Source of the DNA: JAWKJY01 sp041393535
GTDB lineage: Bacteria; Actinomycetota; Thermoleophilia; Gaiellales; Gaiellaceae
Reading direction: 5' to 3'
Length of the DNA stretch: 64,000 bases
NCBI GenBank assembly: GCA_041393535.1
Contig: JAWKJY010000010.1
Coordinates: 66,961 to 130,960, forward strand
Part shown: one piece after another, positions 1-10,117 of the stretch
How positions within the stretch are numbered: position 1 is the first letter of the stretch
Layout: each line of letters starts with the position of its first letter
Notes under the pieces: generated by a model
Seen by the model: the letters and a program-made list of their open reading frames with translations, nothing else
Databases searched by the model: none
Told to the model about the DNA's origin: nothing
Translations under genes and position numbers: made by a program

Positions 1-524
1 CCAGCGCCGAGGCCGCCCGCGGCGATGACGCCGAGCGCGGCGCGGACCTGGTCGGAGCTGTCGGAGGTCGCTGCGGCGAAGGCCGACAGCGGCATCAGGG
101 CAGCCGCGTCGATCAGGCCGAGCATGAAGAGCGACAGCGCGAGGGTCGGGATCGGGACGCCGCCGCACGGGAAGCGGCGGACGACCGCGACGCGCACGAC
201 GTCGTCGAAGCGCCCGGGGAGCGCGGCGCCCGTGACGGACGCGGCGCCGCCGGCGGCGGCGAGCGCGAGGGGCGTCGGGCGCTCGGACGGGCGGAAGAGG
301 CGCTGCCAGCCGTAGGCCTTGAACGCGTAGGCGAGGACGAAGAACCCGCCGGCGATCCCGACGAGCTTCGGGTTGGCGTCGCGGAGCGGCCAGCCGGTGC
401 TGGCGAAGTGGCGAACGGTGAGCCCCAGGACGATCAGGCCGAAGACGGCGGACGCGCCGCCGATCAGCCTGCGACCGCGCGGGGTCCGTGCGAAGGCGAG
501 GAACGAGGAGAGACGCTGCTGCAT
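1..524 (-). CDS. Flippase-like integral membrane protein (partial, runs off window start)
   Basis: The minus frame is open from an ATG at 524 to base 1 with no stop, so only the N-terminal ~174 residues are present. It opens with a basic cytosolic stretch, then a hydrophobic helix (about residues 20-40) and a second one (about 56-70). A conserved GRFDDVVRV-like motif follows, and then more hydrophobic helices. This arrangement resembles the lysylphosphatidylglycerol synthase transmembrane-region / UPF0104 family (flippase-like). Family assignment is by motif memory only. The start has only a weak purine-rich upstream site. No link to the motility genes is evident. Confidence 0.6.
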   Translation of the reverse strand, partial: MQQRLSSFLAFARTPRGRRLIGGASAVFGLIVLGLTVRHFASTGWPLRDANPKLVGIAGGFFVLAYAFKAYGWQRLFRPSERPTPLALAAAGGAASVTGAALPGRFDDVVRVAVVRRFPCGGVPIPTLALSLFMLGLIDAAALMPLSAFAAATSDSSDQVRAALGVIAAGGLGA

Positions 525-795
525 GATTCCAGTGTCGGCGCTGGCCACGCCCGACCCGTTCCCTTGAACGGGGAGACGTGACTGGACGAATCGGGTGAGC
601 GGGGCTACCGCCCGGTCGCTGGCCTTGGCCGTCGGAGCCCGAGCCGCCGGACGCGTGCGACCGCGCGGCCCACTGGCGCGCCCAGGGCGACGCGGCCGGA
701 GCGGCCGGAACGGAGCGGCGCGCGACCGACGACGAGGCGACGGGGCCCGACGGTGAGCCGGGCGGCTCGGCGCGTCAGCCGAGCCGGGTTCTCAG

Positions 796-879
796 TGCGG
801 ATGAGAGGACTTGAACCTCCACGGGGTCACCCCCACACGGACCTGAACCGTGCGCGTCTACCAATTCCGCCACATCCGC
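796..879 (-). tRNA. tRNA-Leu (anticodon CAG)
   Basis: The minus strand folds as a class II tRNA. The acceptor stem GCGGATG pairs with CATCCGC, the D-arm region contains GGCGGAATTGGTAGACGC, and the anticodon stem CACGG/CCGTG encloses loop TTCAGGT with anticodon CAG. There is a long variable arm (TGGGGGTGACCCCG) and a T-arm with GGTTCAAGTCC. The class II fold plus CAG identifies leucine. The discriminator is A (796), and the 3' CCA is not encoded. It stands alone, about 110 nt upstream of the divergent protease gene. Confidence 0.95.
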
Positions 880-992
880 GTGGATCGGTGCGCTCGATGA
901 TACCCGCACTCACCGGCGTGCCGCGCCGGTGCCTCGGCCGTCCGCCGGGCGGCGCGACGGGCCCCGGGAGGCCATCGTCTAGCATCGCCGGG

Positions 993-3864
993 ATGCGCCG
1001 CGTCGGGCAGCTCGTCACGCTGGTCGCCGCGCTCGCGGCCGCTCTCGCCCTGGTGTCGCCCGCGCCGAGCGCACCCGTCCTCGAGGAGTTCGTGGTCGAG
1101 CTCTCGGACGTCCCGGCCGCGGCGCGGTCGCCGGCCGCGCGCGCGACGGCGGTCCGCGACCTCGCCGCGCGGCAGCGGGCCGTCGCGAGCCGGATCCTCG
1201 CCGCCGTCCCCGGCGCCACGGTCCGCTGGCGCTACCGCCTCGTCCTGGACGGCATGGCGGTCGTCGCGCCGGCCGGCGCGCAGACCGCGCTCGGGCGGAT
1301 CCCCGGCGTCGAGCGCGTCACGCCGTCCGTCACCTACCGCTCCCGGCTCGACCGCGGGCCCATCGTGATCGACGCGCCGGTGCTCTGGGGCGCAGCCCTC
1401 GGCAACGCGGGCCAGGGCGTCAAGATCGCGATCGTCGACGACGGCATCGACCAGCGGACACCCCTGCTCGCGCCGCGAGGGCTCGAGGCACCCACGGGCT
1501 TCCCGCGCGGCAACCTCTCCTACACGACCGGGCGGGTGATCGTCGCCCGCTCGTTCCCGTCCGCCTTCCAGCCCGACGGCGCCGCGCGACTGCCGTTCGA
1601 CCGCCGCGAGTCCTTCCACGGAACGCACGTCGCCGGGATCGCCGCCGGGGGGAACGGCGTCGCCGTGCCCGGCTCGCGCGGGCAGCCGGCGACGACGATC
1701 TCCGGCGTCGCGCCGGCGGCCTGGCTCGGCAACTACCGCGCGCTGACCGTGCCGACCGACTCAGGCGTCGGCCTCGACGGGAACTCGCCGGAGATCCTCG
1801 CGGCGATCGAGGCCGCCGTCGCCGACGGGATGGACGTGATCAACCTGTCGATCGGCGAGCCGGAGGTCGGCCCCGGCCGCGACCTGGTCGCGATCGCGCT
1901 CGACAACGCGGCCGCCCTGGGCGTCGTGCCCGTGGTGGCCGCGGGAAACGAGTTCGAGGCGAGCGGCAAGGGGTCCGTCTCCTCGCCGGGCTCCGCCGCT
2001 CGCGCGATCACCGTCGCGGCCGCGACGAGCGACCGCACGGTCGGCGTCGCCGGCCAGGTCGCCGCGCCCGGCGGGCCGCGCCCCGACCTCCGGCGGATCG
2101 GGCTGCTCGCCGTCTCGCTCGGCGCGTTCGACCGCGAGGTGATCGCCGGCGTGCTCGTCGTCGCGCCGCCCGGCACCGACCCGGCGCTCTGCTCGGCACC
2201 GCAGGCGGCGCGCGTCGAGGGCATCGTGCTGGCGGCGCCGGGAGGCTGCGGGCTCGCGCGCAAGGCGCGGAGCGCGGCCGCGCTCGGGGCGGACGCGCTC
2301 GTGGTCGTCCAGGCCGCGCCCGGCGACGCCGCCGCCTTCCTCCAGACCGGCCTGCCCGTCTTCGTCGCCTCGACCGACCTGGGCCCGGCGCTGCTCGCCG
2401 CCGTCCAGGCAGAGCCGACGGGCTGGGCGCTCGAGGTCGGCGCCGAGCCCGCGGAGGTGCTGACGGCCGCGGCGGGCGTGATCGCCTCCTTCTCCAGCCG
2501 CGGCCCGACCCCGCTCGGCCTGCTGCTCAAGCCCGACGTCACCGCACCCGGCGTGGGCGTGCTCTCCGCCCTGCCGGTCGGCCTCGGGCGCTTCGGCCTC
2601 CTCTCCGGGACGAGCATGGCCTCGCCCCACGTCGCCGGCGCGGCCGCGCTCCTCCTGCAGGCCCACCCCGACTGGACCGTGGAGCAGGTGCGCTCGGCGC
2701 TCGTGCTCACCGGGGGCCCGGTGTGGAGCGACGCGCGCGCGAGGGTCGAGGCGCCGGCGACGCGCCAGGGCGGCGGCCTGATCGACGTCGCCGCCGCGTC
2801 GAGCCCGCTCGTGCACGCGTCGCCGACCTCGCTCTCGCTCCGGGCTCCTCGACGCACGCGGGGCACCGCTCGCCCGGGAGGCGACCATCGCCCTCGCCGA
2901 CGCCGGCGGCGGCGCCGGCACCTGGGCCGTCCGCGTCGTCGACCAGCACGCGGGGAGCGGCGCGAGGGTCGCGGTGCCCGCGACCGTCGAGGTGCCGGGG
3001 ACGCTCGCCGTCTCCGTCGCCGTCGTGGCGGGCGCCGCCGAGGGAGACCACGAGGGCTGGCTCGTGCTGGAGCGGGACGGCGTCGCACGGCGGATCCCGT
3101 TCTGGTTCCGGGTCACCCGGCCGGCGCTCGCGCTCGACGGGGCGAGGGTCGTCGGACGACGCGGACGATCGCCTCGACGACCGTCGGCCAGCCGGCGCGC
3201 GTCGCGCGGTACCGCTACCCGGAGGCGCCGACGATGCCGGCGCTCCGGGGTCGGAGGCGAGGTGTTCGTCGTCGCGGTGGGGCGCCCGGTCGCGAACGTC
3301 GGTGCGGCGATCGTCGCGCAGGGCCCCGGCGCCGACCTCCAGCCGCTCGTCCTCGTCGAGCCCGACGAGAACCGCCTCGCCGGGCCGACCGGCCTGCCGC
3401 TCGTGACGAACCCGTACCTGACCACCTTCGGCACCCCCTGGCCCGTCGCCGCGGCGCTGCGGCCCGCGCCGGGGCGGCTCGCCGTGGTCGTCGACTCCCG
3501 CTCGCGGCGCGACGCCGGCCGCTTCCGCGTGCGGATCTGGATCGACGACGTGACGCCGCCCGCCGTCCGGGTCGACCGCGTCCTCGGGCGCGATGGCGAG
3601 CTGCGGGCGCGCGCGCGGGACGCCGGCGCGGGCGTCGACCCGGGCGGGATCCGCTTCGGCATCGACGGCGGCGAGCTCCTGCTCGGCAGCTGGGACGCGG
3701 CGACCGGCGAGGCCGTGCTCCCGATCGGCGTGCTCCGACCCGGGCGGCACCGCCTCGAGCTGCGCGTGTCCGACCGCCAGGAGTCGAAGAACAGCGAGAA
3801 CAGCGGGCCGATCCTGCGCAACACGGCGATCGTGCGGACGACCTTCGTCGTCCGGACCGGCTAG
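993..3864 (+). CDS. Secreted subtilisin-like S8 serine protease with PA insert (frameshifted C-terminus)
   Basis: An ATG at 993 starts a signal peptide (basic n-region, Leu/Ala-rich core, cleavage near residue 27), then an I9-like propeptide. The S8 catalytic triad is complete: Asp149 in IVDDG, His209 in HGTHVAG, Ser541 in SGTSMASPHVAG. A PA-type domain (about residues 360-490) sits between His and Ser, as in large extracellular subtilases. After about 2840 the frame shifts (one extra base restores LLDARGAPLAR). Two further shifts near 3150-3165 and 3246-3256 are needed to reach the C-terminal Ig-like region ending at 3864. The intact product would be about 955 aa. The three indels look like consensus errors, but a decayed C-terminus is possible. 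It is convergent with the next gene. Confidence 0.8.
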
Positions 3865-3876
3865 GGCGCGGGGACG

Positions 3877-4149
3877 CTAGCGGCGCTTGCGCCGGTCGTC
3901 CAGGTCGTCCGTCGTGACCGGGAGCCGGTCGAGGTCGCGCTGGACGCTCGCGGCGAACTCGTCCGAGTCCGGATCGGACGGGAAGCCGAAGCTCGCCTGC
4001 CCCTGGATCACGCGGAGCTTCTGCTTGCGGCGCTCGCGGTCACGGCGATCGCGCGCCTCGACGCCCAGCACCGCCCGAAGACGCGGCCACTCGGCCACCG
4101 CGACCAGGACGACCGCTGCCGCAAGCAGCACGACGGCGATCACGCTCAC
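3877..4149 (-). CDS. Small single-span membrane protein, unknown function
   Basis: 90-residue protein from a GTG start. It has one N-terminal hydrophobic helix (residues 3-19, mostly Val/Ala/Leu), then a charged cytosolic tail rich in Arg/Asp with an ERRKQK cluster and a basic RRKRR end. No family was recognised. It ends 13 nt from the convergent protease stop and is divergent from the M20 hydrolase. Real coding is supported by the clean membrane-then-charged layout and by its exact fit between the neighbours. Confidence 0.55.
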   Translation of the reverse strand: MSVIAVVLLAAAVVLVAVAEWPRLRAVLGVEARDRRDRERRKQKLRVIQGQASFGFPSDPDSDEFAASVQRDLDRLPVTTDDLDDRRKRR

Positions 4150-4267
4150 ACCGGGATTCTAGTGCAGCCCGCGCGTTCCGCCACCCCTGCCGCTCGACGC
4201 CGCACGCGCAGGGCCCGCGGCGCGATCATACGGGGGTGGACGGACACGGCGCGAGAGGGGAGGCACG

Positions 4268-5508
4268 GTGATCGCGATCGACCGGGAGCGCACGGCAGCG
4301 CGGATCGGCCGGGACGTCGAGGCGCTGGCCGGGAGCGCGTACACGCTCTCGTCCGAGGCGATCCGGCGCTACGCGTACACCGGGGCCTATGCGAGCACGC
4401 TGCGCTACTTCACGGACGCCTTCGAGGAGCTCGGCTTCGAGGTCTCGCGCGATCCCGTGGGCACCTTCGTGGCGCGCAACCGCCCGCCCGGCCAGCCGGT
4501 GTTCGGGGTCGGCTCCCACTGCGACTCCAACCGCAACGGCGGCAAGTGGGACGGGACGCTCGGCGTCGTGCTGGCGCTCGAGGTCTGCCGGCTCGCTGCC
4601 GAGCACGGCCTCGACCTGCCGCTCCAGGCGATCTCGTTCCTCGAGGAGGAGGGCTCGGGCTTCGGCCAGATGCTGCTCGGCAGCAGGATCATGCTCCAGC
4701 GCGTCACCGAGGAGGACCTGCGCGAGCGGTTCCTGGCGCAGGACGACGGACGCCCCTTCTGGGAGCACGCCGCCGAGGCGGGGATGGAGCCCGAGCGGTG
4801 GCGCGAGTCGATCCACGTGCTCGACGACCTCGTCGGCTGGATCGAGGCGCACATCGAGCAGGCGCGCGTGCTGCAGGACACGGGCAACCGGATCGGGATC
4901 GTGAGCGCGATCGCGGGCTACGTCCACGCCGACGTCACCGTGCGGGGCCGCGGCGACCACGCGGGCGCGACGCCGATGGACTTCCGGATCGACCCGGGCC
5001 CCGTCGTCGCGGAGTGCGTCCTCGAGCTCGAGCGGCTCGCCCGCGCGGCGGGCAAGGGCACCGTCGGCACCGTGGGCGAGATCGAGGTCGACCCCGGCCT
5101 GATCAACGCGATCCCGGCGGCGATCCGCTTCTCCCTCGACATCCGGGGGCGGACGACGACGCCTACCGGGGCGTCTGGCGCGACATCTCGGCCTTCGCGG
5201 TCGAGGCGGCCGCCCGCCGCGGCGCCGAGGCCGTCCCGGTCGAGCGCCAGCGGCTGCCGGCGACGCCGCTCGACGCGCGCGTGGTCGCCGCGCTCGAGGA
5301 GGCCGCGCGAGCGACGGGCGAGCCGACGCTGACGATGCACTCCGGCGCCGCGCACGACACGATGTGCGTCGCGGCGCGGGTGCCGAGCGCGATGGTCTTC
5401 GTCCCCTGCCGGGACGGGATCAGCCACCACCCGGACGAGGACGCCGACCCCGCGGACGCCGCGCTCGCGGCCGAGGTGATGCTGAACGCGATCGCCGCGC
5501 TGGTCTAG
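4268..5508 (+). CDS. M20-family Zn-dependent amidohydrolase (allantoate / N-carbamoyl-amino-acid hydrolase type), frameshifted
   Basis: GTG start at 4268. The sequence carries the hallmarks of the AllC/HyuC group: GSHCDS, NGGKWDGTLG (metal-bridging Asp), LEEEGSGFG (Glu pair), WIEAHIEQ, GRGDHAGATPMDFR, and C-terminal MHSGAAHDTM. These supply the His/Asp/Glu/His/His ligands of the di-metal site. The likely reaction is hydrolysis of an N-carbamoyl or ureido substrate to amino acid or ureidoglycine, CO2 and ammonia in the cytosol. The exact substrate cannot be read from sequence. The frame breaks at a G run (5145-5149): one extra G restores DIRGADDDAYRG and an unbroken ~414-aa protein. It stands alone, not in an operon. 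Confidence 0.85.
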
Positions 5509-5559
5509 GGGCGTGCCCGGGCGGCGCGGAAGGCCCTTTCCGGACGGCCCCCTCGGCGC

Positions 5560-6804
5560 CTACGCGCCCTGGGGGCTGTTCGCCCGCTGCAGCGACTCGG
5601 TCAGCGCGTCGAGGGCGGTGAGCGCCTCGAGGCGGCGGCGCGCGGCCGAGTCCTCCGCCGAGCCCGCGTACCAGGCGCGGAGCTCGTCGAGCGAGATCGC
5701 CTGGGACGCGAGCACCTGGTTCAGGTCGGCGAGCCGCGAGAAGAAGTCGGGGAGCAGCTGGGACTCGAGCTCCTCGAAGGGATCGGACCCGCCGCCGACG
5801 TCGGTCAGGTGGAGGCCCTGCTCGTCGACGCGGATCTCGCCCGAGGCGAGCAGGGCGAGCATCAGGTCGACGATCGACGGGTCCCACTGGGCGCCGCGGC
5901 CGCGCTCGAGCTCGCCGAGGATCGCCTCGCGGTCGAGCGGGTCGCGGTAGGGGCGCTTCGCGGACATCGCCTCGACGGCGTCCGCGACGGCGACGATGCG
6001 GGCCGCGAGCGGGATCTCCTCGCCGGCGAGGCCGTCCGGGTACCCGCCCTCGCCGCCGTCCCAGCGCTCGTGGTGGTGGCGGACGACGCCGCGGGCCGGC
6101 GCGAGCGCGTCGAGCGGCTCGAGCAGGCGGTCGCCGATCACGGTGTGCGAGCGCATCAGCTCGCGCTCGTCCGGGTCGAGCGGGCCGGGCTTGAGCAGGA
6201 CGCGGTCGGGGATGCCGATCTTGCCGATGTCGTGGAGGATCGCCCCCAGGCGGATCGTCTCGAGCTGCGTGCGCGGCAGGCCGAGCGCGAGGCCCATCCG
6301 CACGGCGAGCACTGCGAGGCGCTCGGTGTGGCCGCCCGTGCCGGAGTCGCGGGCCTCGATCGCGTTCGCGAGGGCGCTCGTCAGCGTCGGCGCGAGGGCC
6401 TTCTCGCGCACCTCGCGCTCGCTCGCCGCCGCCCGGTCGAGCACGGCCGCGACGGCGTCGCGCAGCTCCTGGTGCGAGAACGGCTTGGCGATCAGCCCGG
6501 CGGCGCCGCGTGCGAGCGCCTCGGAGAGGTTGTCCTCCGTTCCTGCGCCCGTGATCAGCAGCACGGGCAGGCTGGGCCGGCGGGAGCGGACCTCCTCCAG
6601 CAGCTCGAAGCCGGTCAGGCCGGGCATCACGATGTCCGAGATGACGAGGCCGATCGACTCGTCGGCGAGCAGCTCGAGCGCGCGCTGCGGCGTCTCGGCG
6701 GCCACGGCCTCGTAGCCGGTCACCATCAGGATCTCGACGACCAGGCTGCGGACGATGTCCTCGTCGTCGATGACGAGGATGGTGCGGCTCTCCCCCGTGC
6801 TCAT
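5560..6804 (-). CDS. Response regulator with HD-GYP output (c-di-GMP phosphodiesterase type), long C-terminal tail
   Basis: 414-aa protein. The N-terminal receiver (residues 8-120) has the acidic pair DDED, phospho-acceptor Asp57 and Lys108. The HD-GYP domain (about 135-320) has HDIGK at 191-195 and HHERWDG at 244-250. GYPDG follows after an extra Gly-Glu: RWDGGEGGYPDG instead of the usual RWDGSGYPDG. HD-GYP domains hydrolyse c-di-GMP to pGpG/GMP, so this would lower c-di-GMP when phosphorylated. An ~80-residue tail of unknown role follows. ATG at 6804 overlaps the preceding stop as ATGA. It is the last gene of a kinase-regulator-regulator operon. Confidence 0.88.
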   Translation of the reverse strand: MSTGESRTILVIDDEDIVRSLVVEILMVTGYEAVAAETPQRALELLADESIGLVISDIVMPGLTGFELLEEVRSRRPSLPVLLITGAGTEDNLSEALARGAAGLIAKPFSHQELRDAVAAVLDRAAASEREVREKALAPTLTSALANAIEARDSGTGGHTERLAVLAVRMGLALGLPRTQLETIRLGAILHDIGKIGIPDRVLLKPGPLDPDERELMRSHTVIGDRLLEPLDALAPARGVVRHHHERWDGGEGGYPDGLAGEEIPLAARIVAVADAVEAMSAKRPYRDPLDREAILGELERGRGAQWDPSIVDLMLALLASGEIRVDEQGLHLTDVGGGSDPFEELESQLLPDFFSRLADLNQVLASQAISLDELRAWYAGSAEDSAARRRLEALTALDALTESLQRANSPQGA

Positions 6805-7844
6805 CGCTCGGCGGTGGCGTGCGGCCGGCGGCGGGCGCGGTCGACGAGGTCGTCCGGCAGGATCGCGGTGGCCCGGTCGTCGCCACCCGCGGCGAGCTCC
6901 AGGGCGTGCGCCACGAGGTCGACGATCGTCGGGTCCCACTGGGAGCCGCGCCCGCGCGACAGCTCGCCCAGCACGTCGTCGACGTCGAGCGCGTCGCGGT
7001 ACGGGCGCGCGGCGGTCATCGCCTCGACCGCGTCCGCGAGCGCGACGATCCGCGCGGCCAGCGGGATCTGCTCGCCGGCGAGCCCGTCCGGGTAGCCGGA
7101 GCCGTCCCACCGCTCGTGGTGGTGGCGGACGGCGGGACGGGCGGCGGAGAGCGCGTCGAGCGGCTCGAGCATCCAGTCGCCGATCAGCGTGTGGCGCCGC
7201 ATCAGCTCGAGCTCGGACGGCTCGAGCGGGCCCTCCTTGAGGAGGATCGAGTCCGGGATGCCGATCTTCCCCACGTCGTGCAGGAGCGCGCCCAGCCTGA
7301 CCGACTCGAGCTCGTCGTCGGGGAGCCCGAGGCAGCCCGCGAGCTTCACGGCGATGTCGGCGAGCCGCTCCGTGTGGCCGCCGGTGATCGAGTCGCGCAC
7401 CTCGATCGCGTTCGCGAGGGCGCTCGTCAGCGTCGGCGCGAGGGCGCGGTGGCGCACCTCCTGCTCGCTCGCCGCGGCGCGCTGGAGCACGGCGTCGACC
7501 GCGTCGACGATCTCGCGCTGGGTGAACGGCTTCGGGATCAGGCCGGCCGCGCCGCGGGCGAGCGCCTCGGTGAGGTTCTCCTCCGTCCCGGCGCCGGTGA
7601 CGAGCAGCACGGGCAGGCTCGGCCGCGCCGAGCGCATCTCCTCGAGCAGCTCGAAGCCCGTCAGGCCCGGCATCACGATGTCGGAGATGACGAGCCGGAT
7701 CCGCGGGTCGACGAGCAGCTCGAGCGCGCGCTGCGGCGTCTCGGCCGGGATCACGGTGTGCCCCGCCAGCTCGAGCATCTCGCAGATCAGGCTGCGGACG
7801 ATGTCCTCGTCGTCGATCACGAGGATCGTCGTCGGGCGCCTCAC
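6801..7844 (-). CDS. Response regulator with HD-GYP output
   Basis: 347-aa paralogue of the following gene, with the receiver acceptor at Asp55 (LVISDIVMPG) and the KPF lysine motif. The HD-GYP motifs are canonical (LLHDVGKIGIP, HHERWDGSGYPDG). Most of the receiver and linker is closely similar to the downstream protein, indicating tandem duplication. It starts with GTG at 7844, overlapping the kinase stop (GTGA), so it is translationally coupled to it. The kinase probably phosphorylates both regulators. The expected output is c-di-GMP hydrolysis, linking this operon to the PilZ and GGDEF proteins elsewhere in the window. Confidence 0.9.
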   Translation of the reverse strand: MRRPTTILVIDDEDIVRSLICEMLELAGHTVIPAETPQRALELLVDPRIRLVISDIVMPGLTGFELLEEMRSARPSLPVLLVTGAGTEENLTEALARGAAGLIPKPFTQREIVDAVDAVLQRAAASEQEVRHRALAPTLTSALANAIEVRDSITGGHTERLADIAVKLAGCLGLPDDELESVRLGALLHDVGKIGIPDSILLKEGPLEPSELELMRRHTLIGDWMLEPLDALSAARPAVRHHHERWDGSGYPDGLAGEQIPLAARIVALADAVEAMTAARPYRDALDVDDVLGELSRGRGSQWDPTIVDLVAHALELAAGGDDRATAILPDDLVDRARRRPHATAER

Positions 7845-9673
7845 TGGACGGCCTCCACGGGGTTGACGATCGGCAGGACGAGCGTGAAGGTCGCGCCCTC
7901 GCCGGCGGGCGAGACGACCGAGAGGTCGCCGCCGTGCATGTGGGCGATGCCGAGCGAGACCGAGAGGCCGAGGCCCGTCCCGCCCATCTCCCGCTTCGTC
8001 GTGAAGAACGGCTCGAAGATCCGGGTCTGGATCTCCTCCTCGATGCCCGAGCCCGTGTCGCGGACGGCCGCGTGCACCCAGCCGTCCTCACGCATCAGCT
8101 CGATCGTGATCGACCCGCCGCCGGGCATCGCCTGCTGCGCGTTCGTGATCAGGTTGAGGAAGATCTGCTTGAGCCGGTTCGCGCTGCCCTCGACGAGGAA
8201 GGGCCCGTCGCCGAAGCGCTCGACGATCTCGACGTCCTTCGCCAGGCTCGTCCGGCGGACCAGCTCGAGCGTGTTGCGGACGACGTCGTCGAGCAGCACG
8301 AGCGTGTGCTCGTCCGTGCGCTCGCGCGCGAAGTCGAGCAGCGCGCGCACGATCTCCTTGATCTCCAGCCCGGTCTGCTGGATCAGCTGCAGCCGCTCGA
8401 AGCGCTTCGTCCCCTCCTCGGCGTCGAGGAGCAGGAACTCCACCATGCCGAGGATCGCGAAGAGCGGGTTGTTGATCTCGTGGGCGACGCCGGCGGCGAG
8501 CTCGCCGAGCGCGGCGAGCTTGCCGCTCTGGACGAGCTGGCGCTCGAGGCGGCGCCGCTCGGAGAGGTCGCTGACGAGCGAGACCTGCGCCGCGGGCACG
8601 CCGTCCGCCGCGCGGATCAGGAGCGTGACGATCTCGACGGGCACGACGTTGCCGCTCCGCTGGCGGAACCGGTCCTCGCTGCGCGTGGTCGCACCGGCGG
8701 CCGTGCCCGGCTCGGCCGGCTCGGCCGCGTCCTGCCAGGGGTACGGCGGGCGGGCGCCGATCACCTCGCCGCTCGGGAAGCCGAGCAGCTCGTAGAACGT
8801 CCGGTTGACGGTCAGCACCTCGCGGGTCTCCGGGTCGGAGACGAGGACGGCGATGGGGAGCGCCTCGAACAGCTCCTCGAGGAACCGCTCGGTCAGGAGC
8901 TCCCGGTTGTGCTCGCGCGTCACGTCGCGGAACAGCCAGACGGTCGCGCTCGGCGTCCCCTCCTGCGGCGGGATCGGCGCGACCGTGCCGGCGAAGACGC
9001 GCTCGACGCCGTCGAGGCGGGTCGCGCGCAGCCGGAAGGACTGGGCGGCGCCGGTGCGGAGGGCGGCCGCGTCGGGGAGCTCGTCCGCGGGGACGGGATC
9101 GCCGTCGATCGTGCGCGGGTCGAGCCGCTCGAGCGGCGGCACGACCGCGCCGCGCAGGCCGAGCAGCTCGCGCGCGGCCGCGTTGGCGACGGCGCCCGGC
9201 CCGGCGCAGAGGACGAGGCCGTCCGCGATCGCCTCGACCGCGGCGGCGTGTGGCGCGAGCGCCGGGTCGGGCGCCGCGGCGAGCGCGAGGGCGACGCCCG
9301 CGGCGACGCCCTCCACGAGCAGCGGGTCGAGGACGGCCGACGCGGCCAGCTCGAGCGCGCCGACGAGGGCGCCGTCCTCGAGCAGCGGCGCGATCACCCG
9401 CGCGGGCTCGACGACCGGGCTGCCGCCGGCGAGCGCCGCGGGGGCCGGCAGCGGGCCGCCCGCGTCGCCGGCGACGAGGACGAGGCCGTCCCCGACCAGC
9501 CGGTGCACGGCGCCGCCGCGGACGCCCTCGGACGCGAGCGCGTCGAGCGCCCGCGGCAGCGAGGCGGCGAGCGGCGCGCCGGCGAGGGCGCGCAGGGCGG
9601 CGACGAGCGCGGGCGTCACGCCGACCCCGTCGTCCGGGGGCGCGTGGACCACCGCAGGTGCTCCGCGGGACAT
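7841..9673 (-). CDS. Soluble PAS-containing histidine kinase (NtrB-like)
   Basis: 610-aa protein starting at ATG 9673 with a GGGA purine site upstream. The N-terminal ~190 residues are Ala/Leu-rich and GAF-like. PAS segments follow, the clearer one near residues 265-375 (EALPIAVLVSDPETREVLTVNRTF). Then comes a HisKA domain with the H-box AAGVAHEINNPL (phospho-acceptor His398). The HATPase domain has an N-box NLITNAQQAM, a G1 box DTGSGI, EPFFTTK and GGTGLGLS. There is no transmembrane helix, so it senses in the cytosol. It is first of a three-gene operon with two HD-GYP regulators. The stimulus is unknown. Confidence 0.9.
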   Translation of the reverse strand: MSRGAPAVVHAPPDDGVGVTPALVAALRALAGAPLAASLPRALDALASEGVRGGAVHRLVGDGLVLVAGDAGGPLPAPAALAGGSPVVEPARVIAPLLEDGALVGALELAASAVLDPLLVEGVAAGVALALAAAPDPALAPHAAAVEAIADGLVLCAGPGAVANAAARELLGLRGAVVPPLERLDPRTIDGDPVPADELPDAAALRTGAAQSFRLRATRLDGVERVFAGTVAPIPPQEGTPSATVWLFRDVTREHNRELLTERFLEELFEALPIAVLVSDPETREVLTVNRTFYELLGFPSGEVIGARPPYPWQDAAEPAEPGTAAGATTRSEDRFRQRSGNVVPVEIVTLLIRAADGVPAAQVSLVSDLSERRRLERQLVQSGKLAALGELAAGVAHEINNPLFAILGMVEFLLLDAEEGTKRFERLQLIQQTGLEIKEIVRALLDFARERTDEHTLVLLDDVVRNTLELVRRTSLAKDVEIVERFGDGPFLVEGSANRLKQIFLNLITNAQQAMPGGGSITIELMREDGWVHAAVRDTGSGIEEEIQTRIFEPFFTTKREMGGTGLGLSVSLGIAHMHGGDLSVVSPAGEGATFTLVLPIVNPVEAVQ

Positions 9674-9814
9674 GCTCGAATCCCGTCTCGCCGGCGGGGA
9701 GCGGAATCCCTTGCTCGGCGTGAGACGGCTCGCACAGATCGGGGAACGCCGATCGGTGAGCGGCCGCAGCCGGAGCCTCAGCACCCGACAACTGTAGTCC
9801 AGCGGCCGGGCGGC

Positions 9815-10117
9815 TCACGCGCGTCCACCGAGAGCCCGGCGCCGCCGGTCGGCGTCGGCGCGGCGGTCGAGCCGATAGGCCCAGACGAGCGCCTCGGCGA
9901 CGGCCTCGTAGAGCTCCGGCGCGATCTCGTGCCCGAGGTCGAGCAGCGCGAGCGCCTCCGCCAGCATCGGGTCCTCGCGCACGGGGACGCCGGCCTCGCG
10001 GGCGACCTCCAGGATCTTGTCCGCGATCCTGCCCTTCCCGGACGCGACGACCTTCGGAGCTCCCTCGCCCTCGTAGCGCAGCGCCGTCGCCCGGCGCTGG
10101 CCCTCACGCGTAGGCAT
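9815..10117 (-). CDS. FlhB C-terminal-domain homologue (FlhX/YlqH-like)
   Basis: 100-aa protein equivalent to the cytoplasmic domain of FlhB without its membrane part: ATALRYEGEGAPKVVASGKGRIADKILEVAREAGVPVREDP, then LDLGHEIAPELYEAVAEALVWAY. The autocleavage NPTH segment that precedes this region in true FlhB is absent. Stand-alone FlhB-C-like proteins are known beside FliK-like proteins, and here the start (10117) overlaps the upstream FliK-like gene by 14 nt. It likely takes part in export-gate substrate switching, but that role is inferred. The full-length flhB is at 27.7 kb. Confidence 0.85.
   Translation of the reverse strand: MPTREGQRRATALRYEGEGAPKVVASGKGRIADKILEVAREAGVPVREDPMLAEALALLDLGHEIAPELYEAVAEALVWAYRLDRRADADRRRRALGGRA

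Noticed and set aside
1..567. Plus-strand frames at 25-315 and 373-567
   Set aside because: They oppose the open minus frame with membrane helices and a family motif, and have no features of their own.
993..3864. Several long minus-strand frames opposite the S8 protease
   Set aside because: They are complement shadows. The plus strand carries the full catalytic triad and signal peptide.
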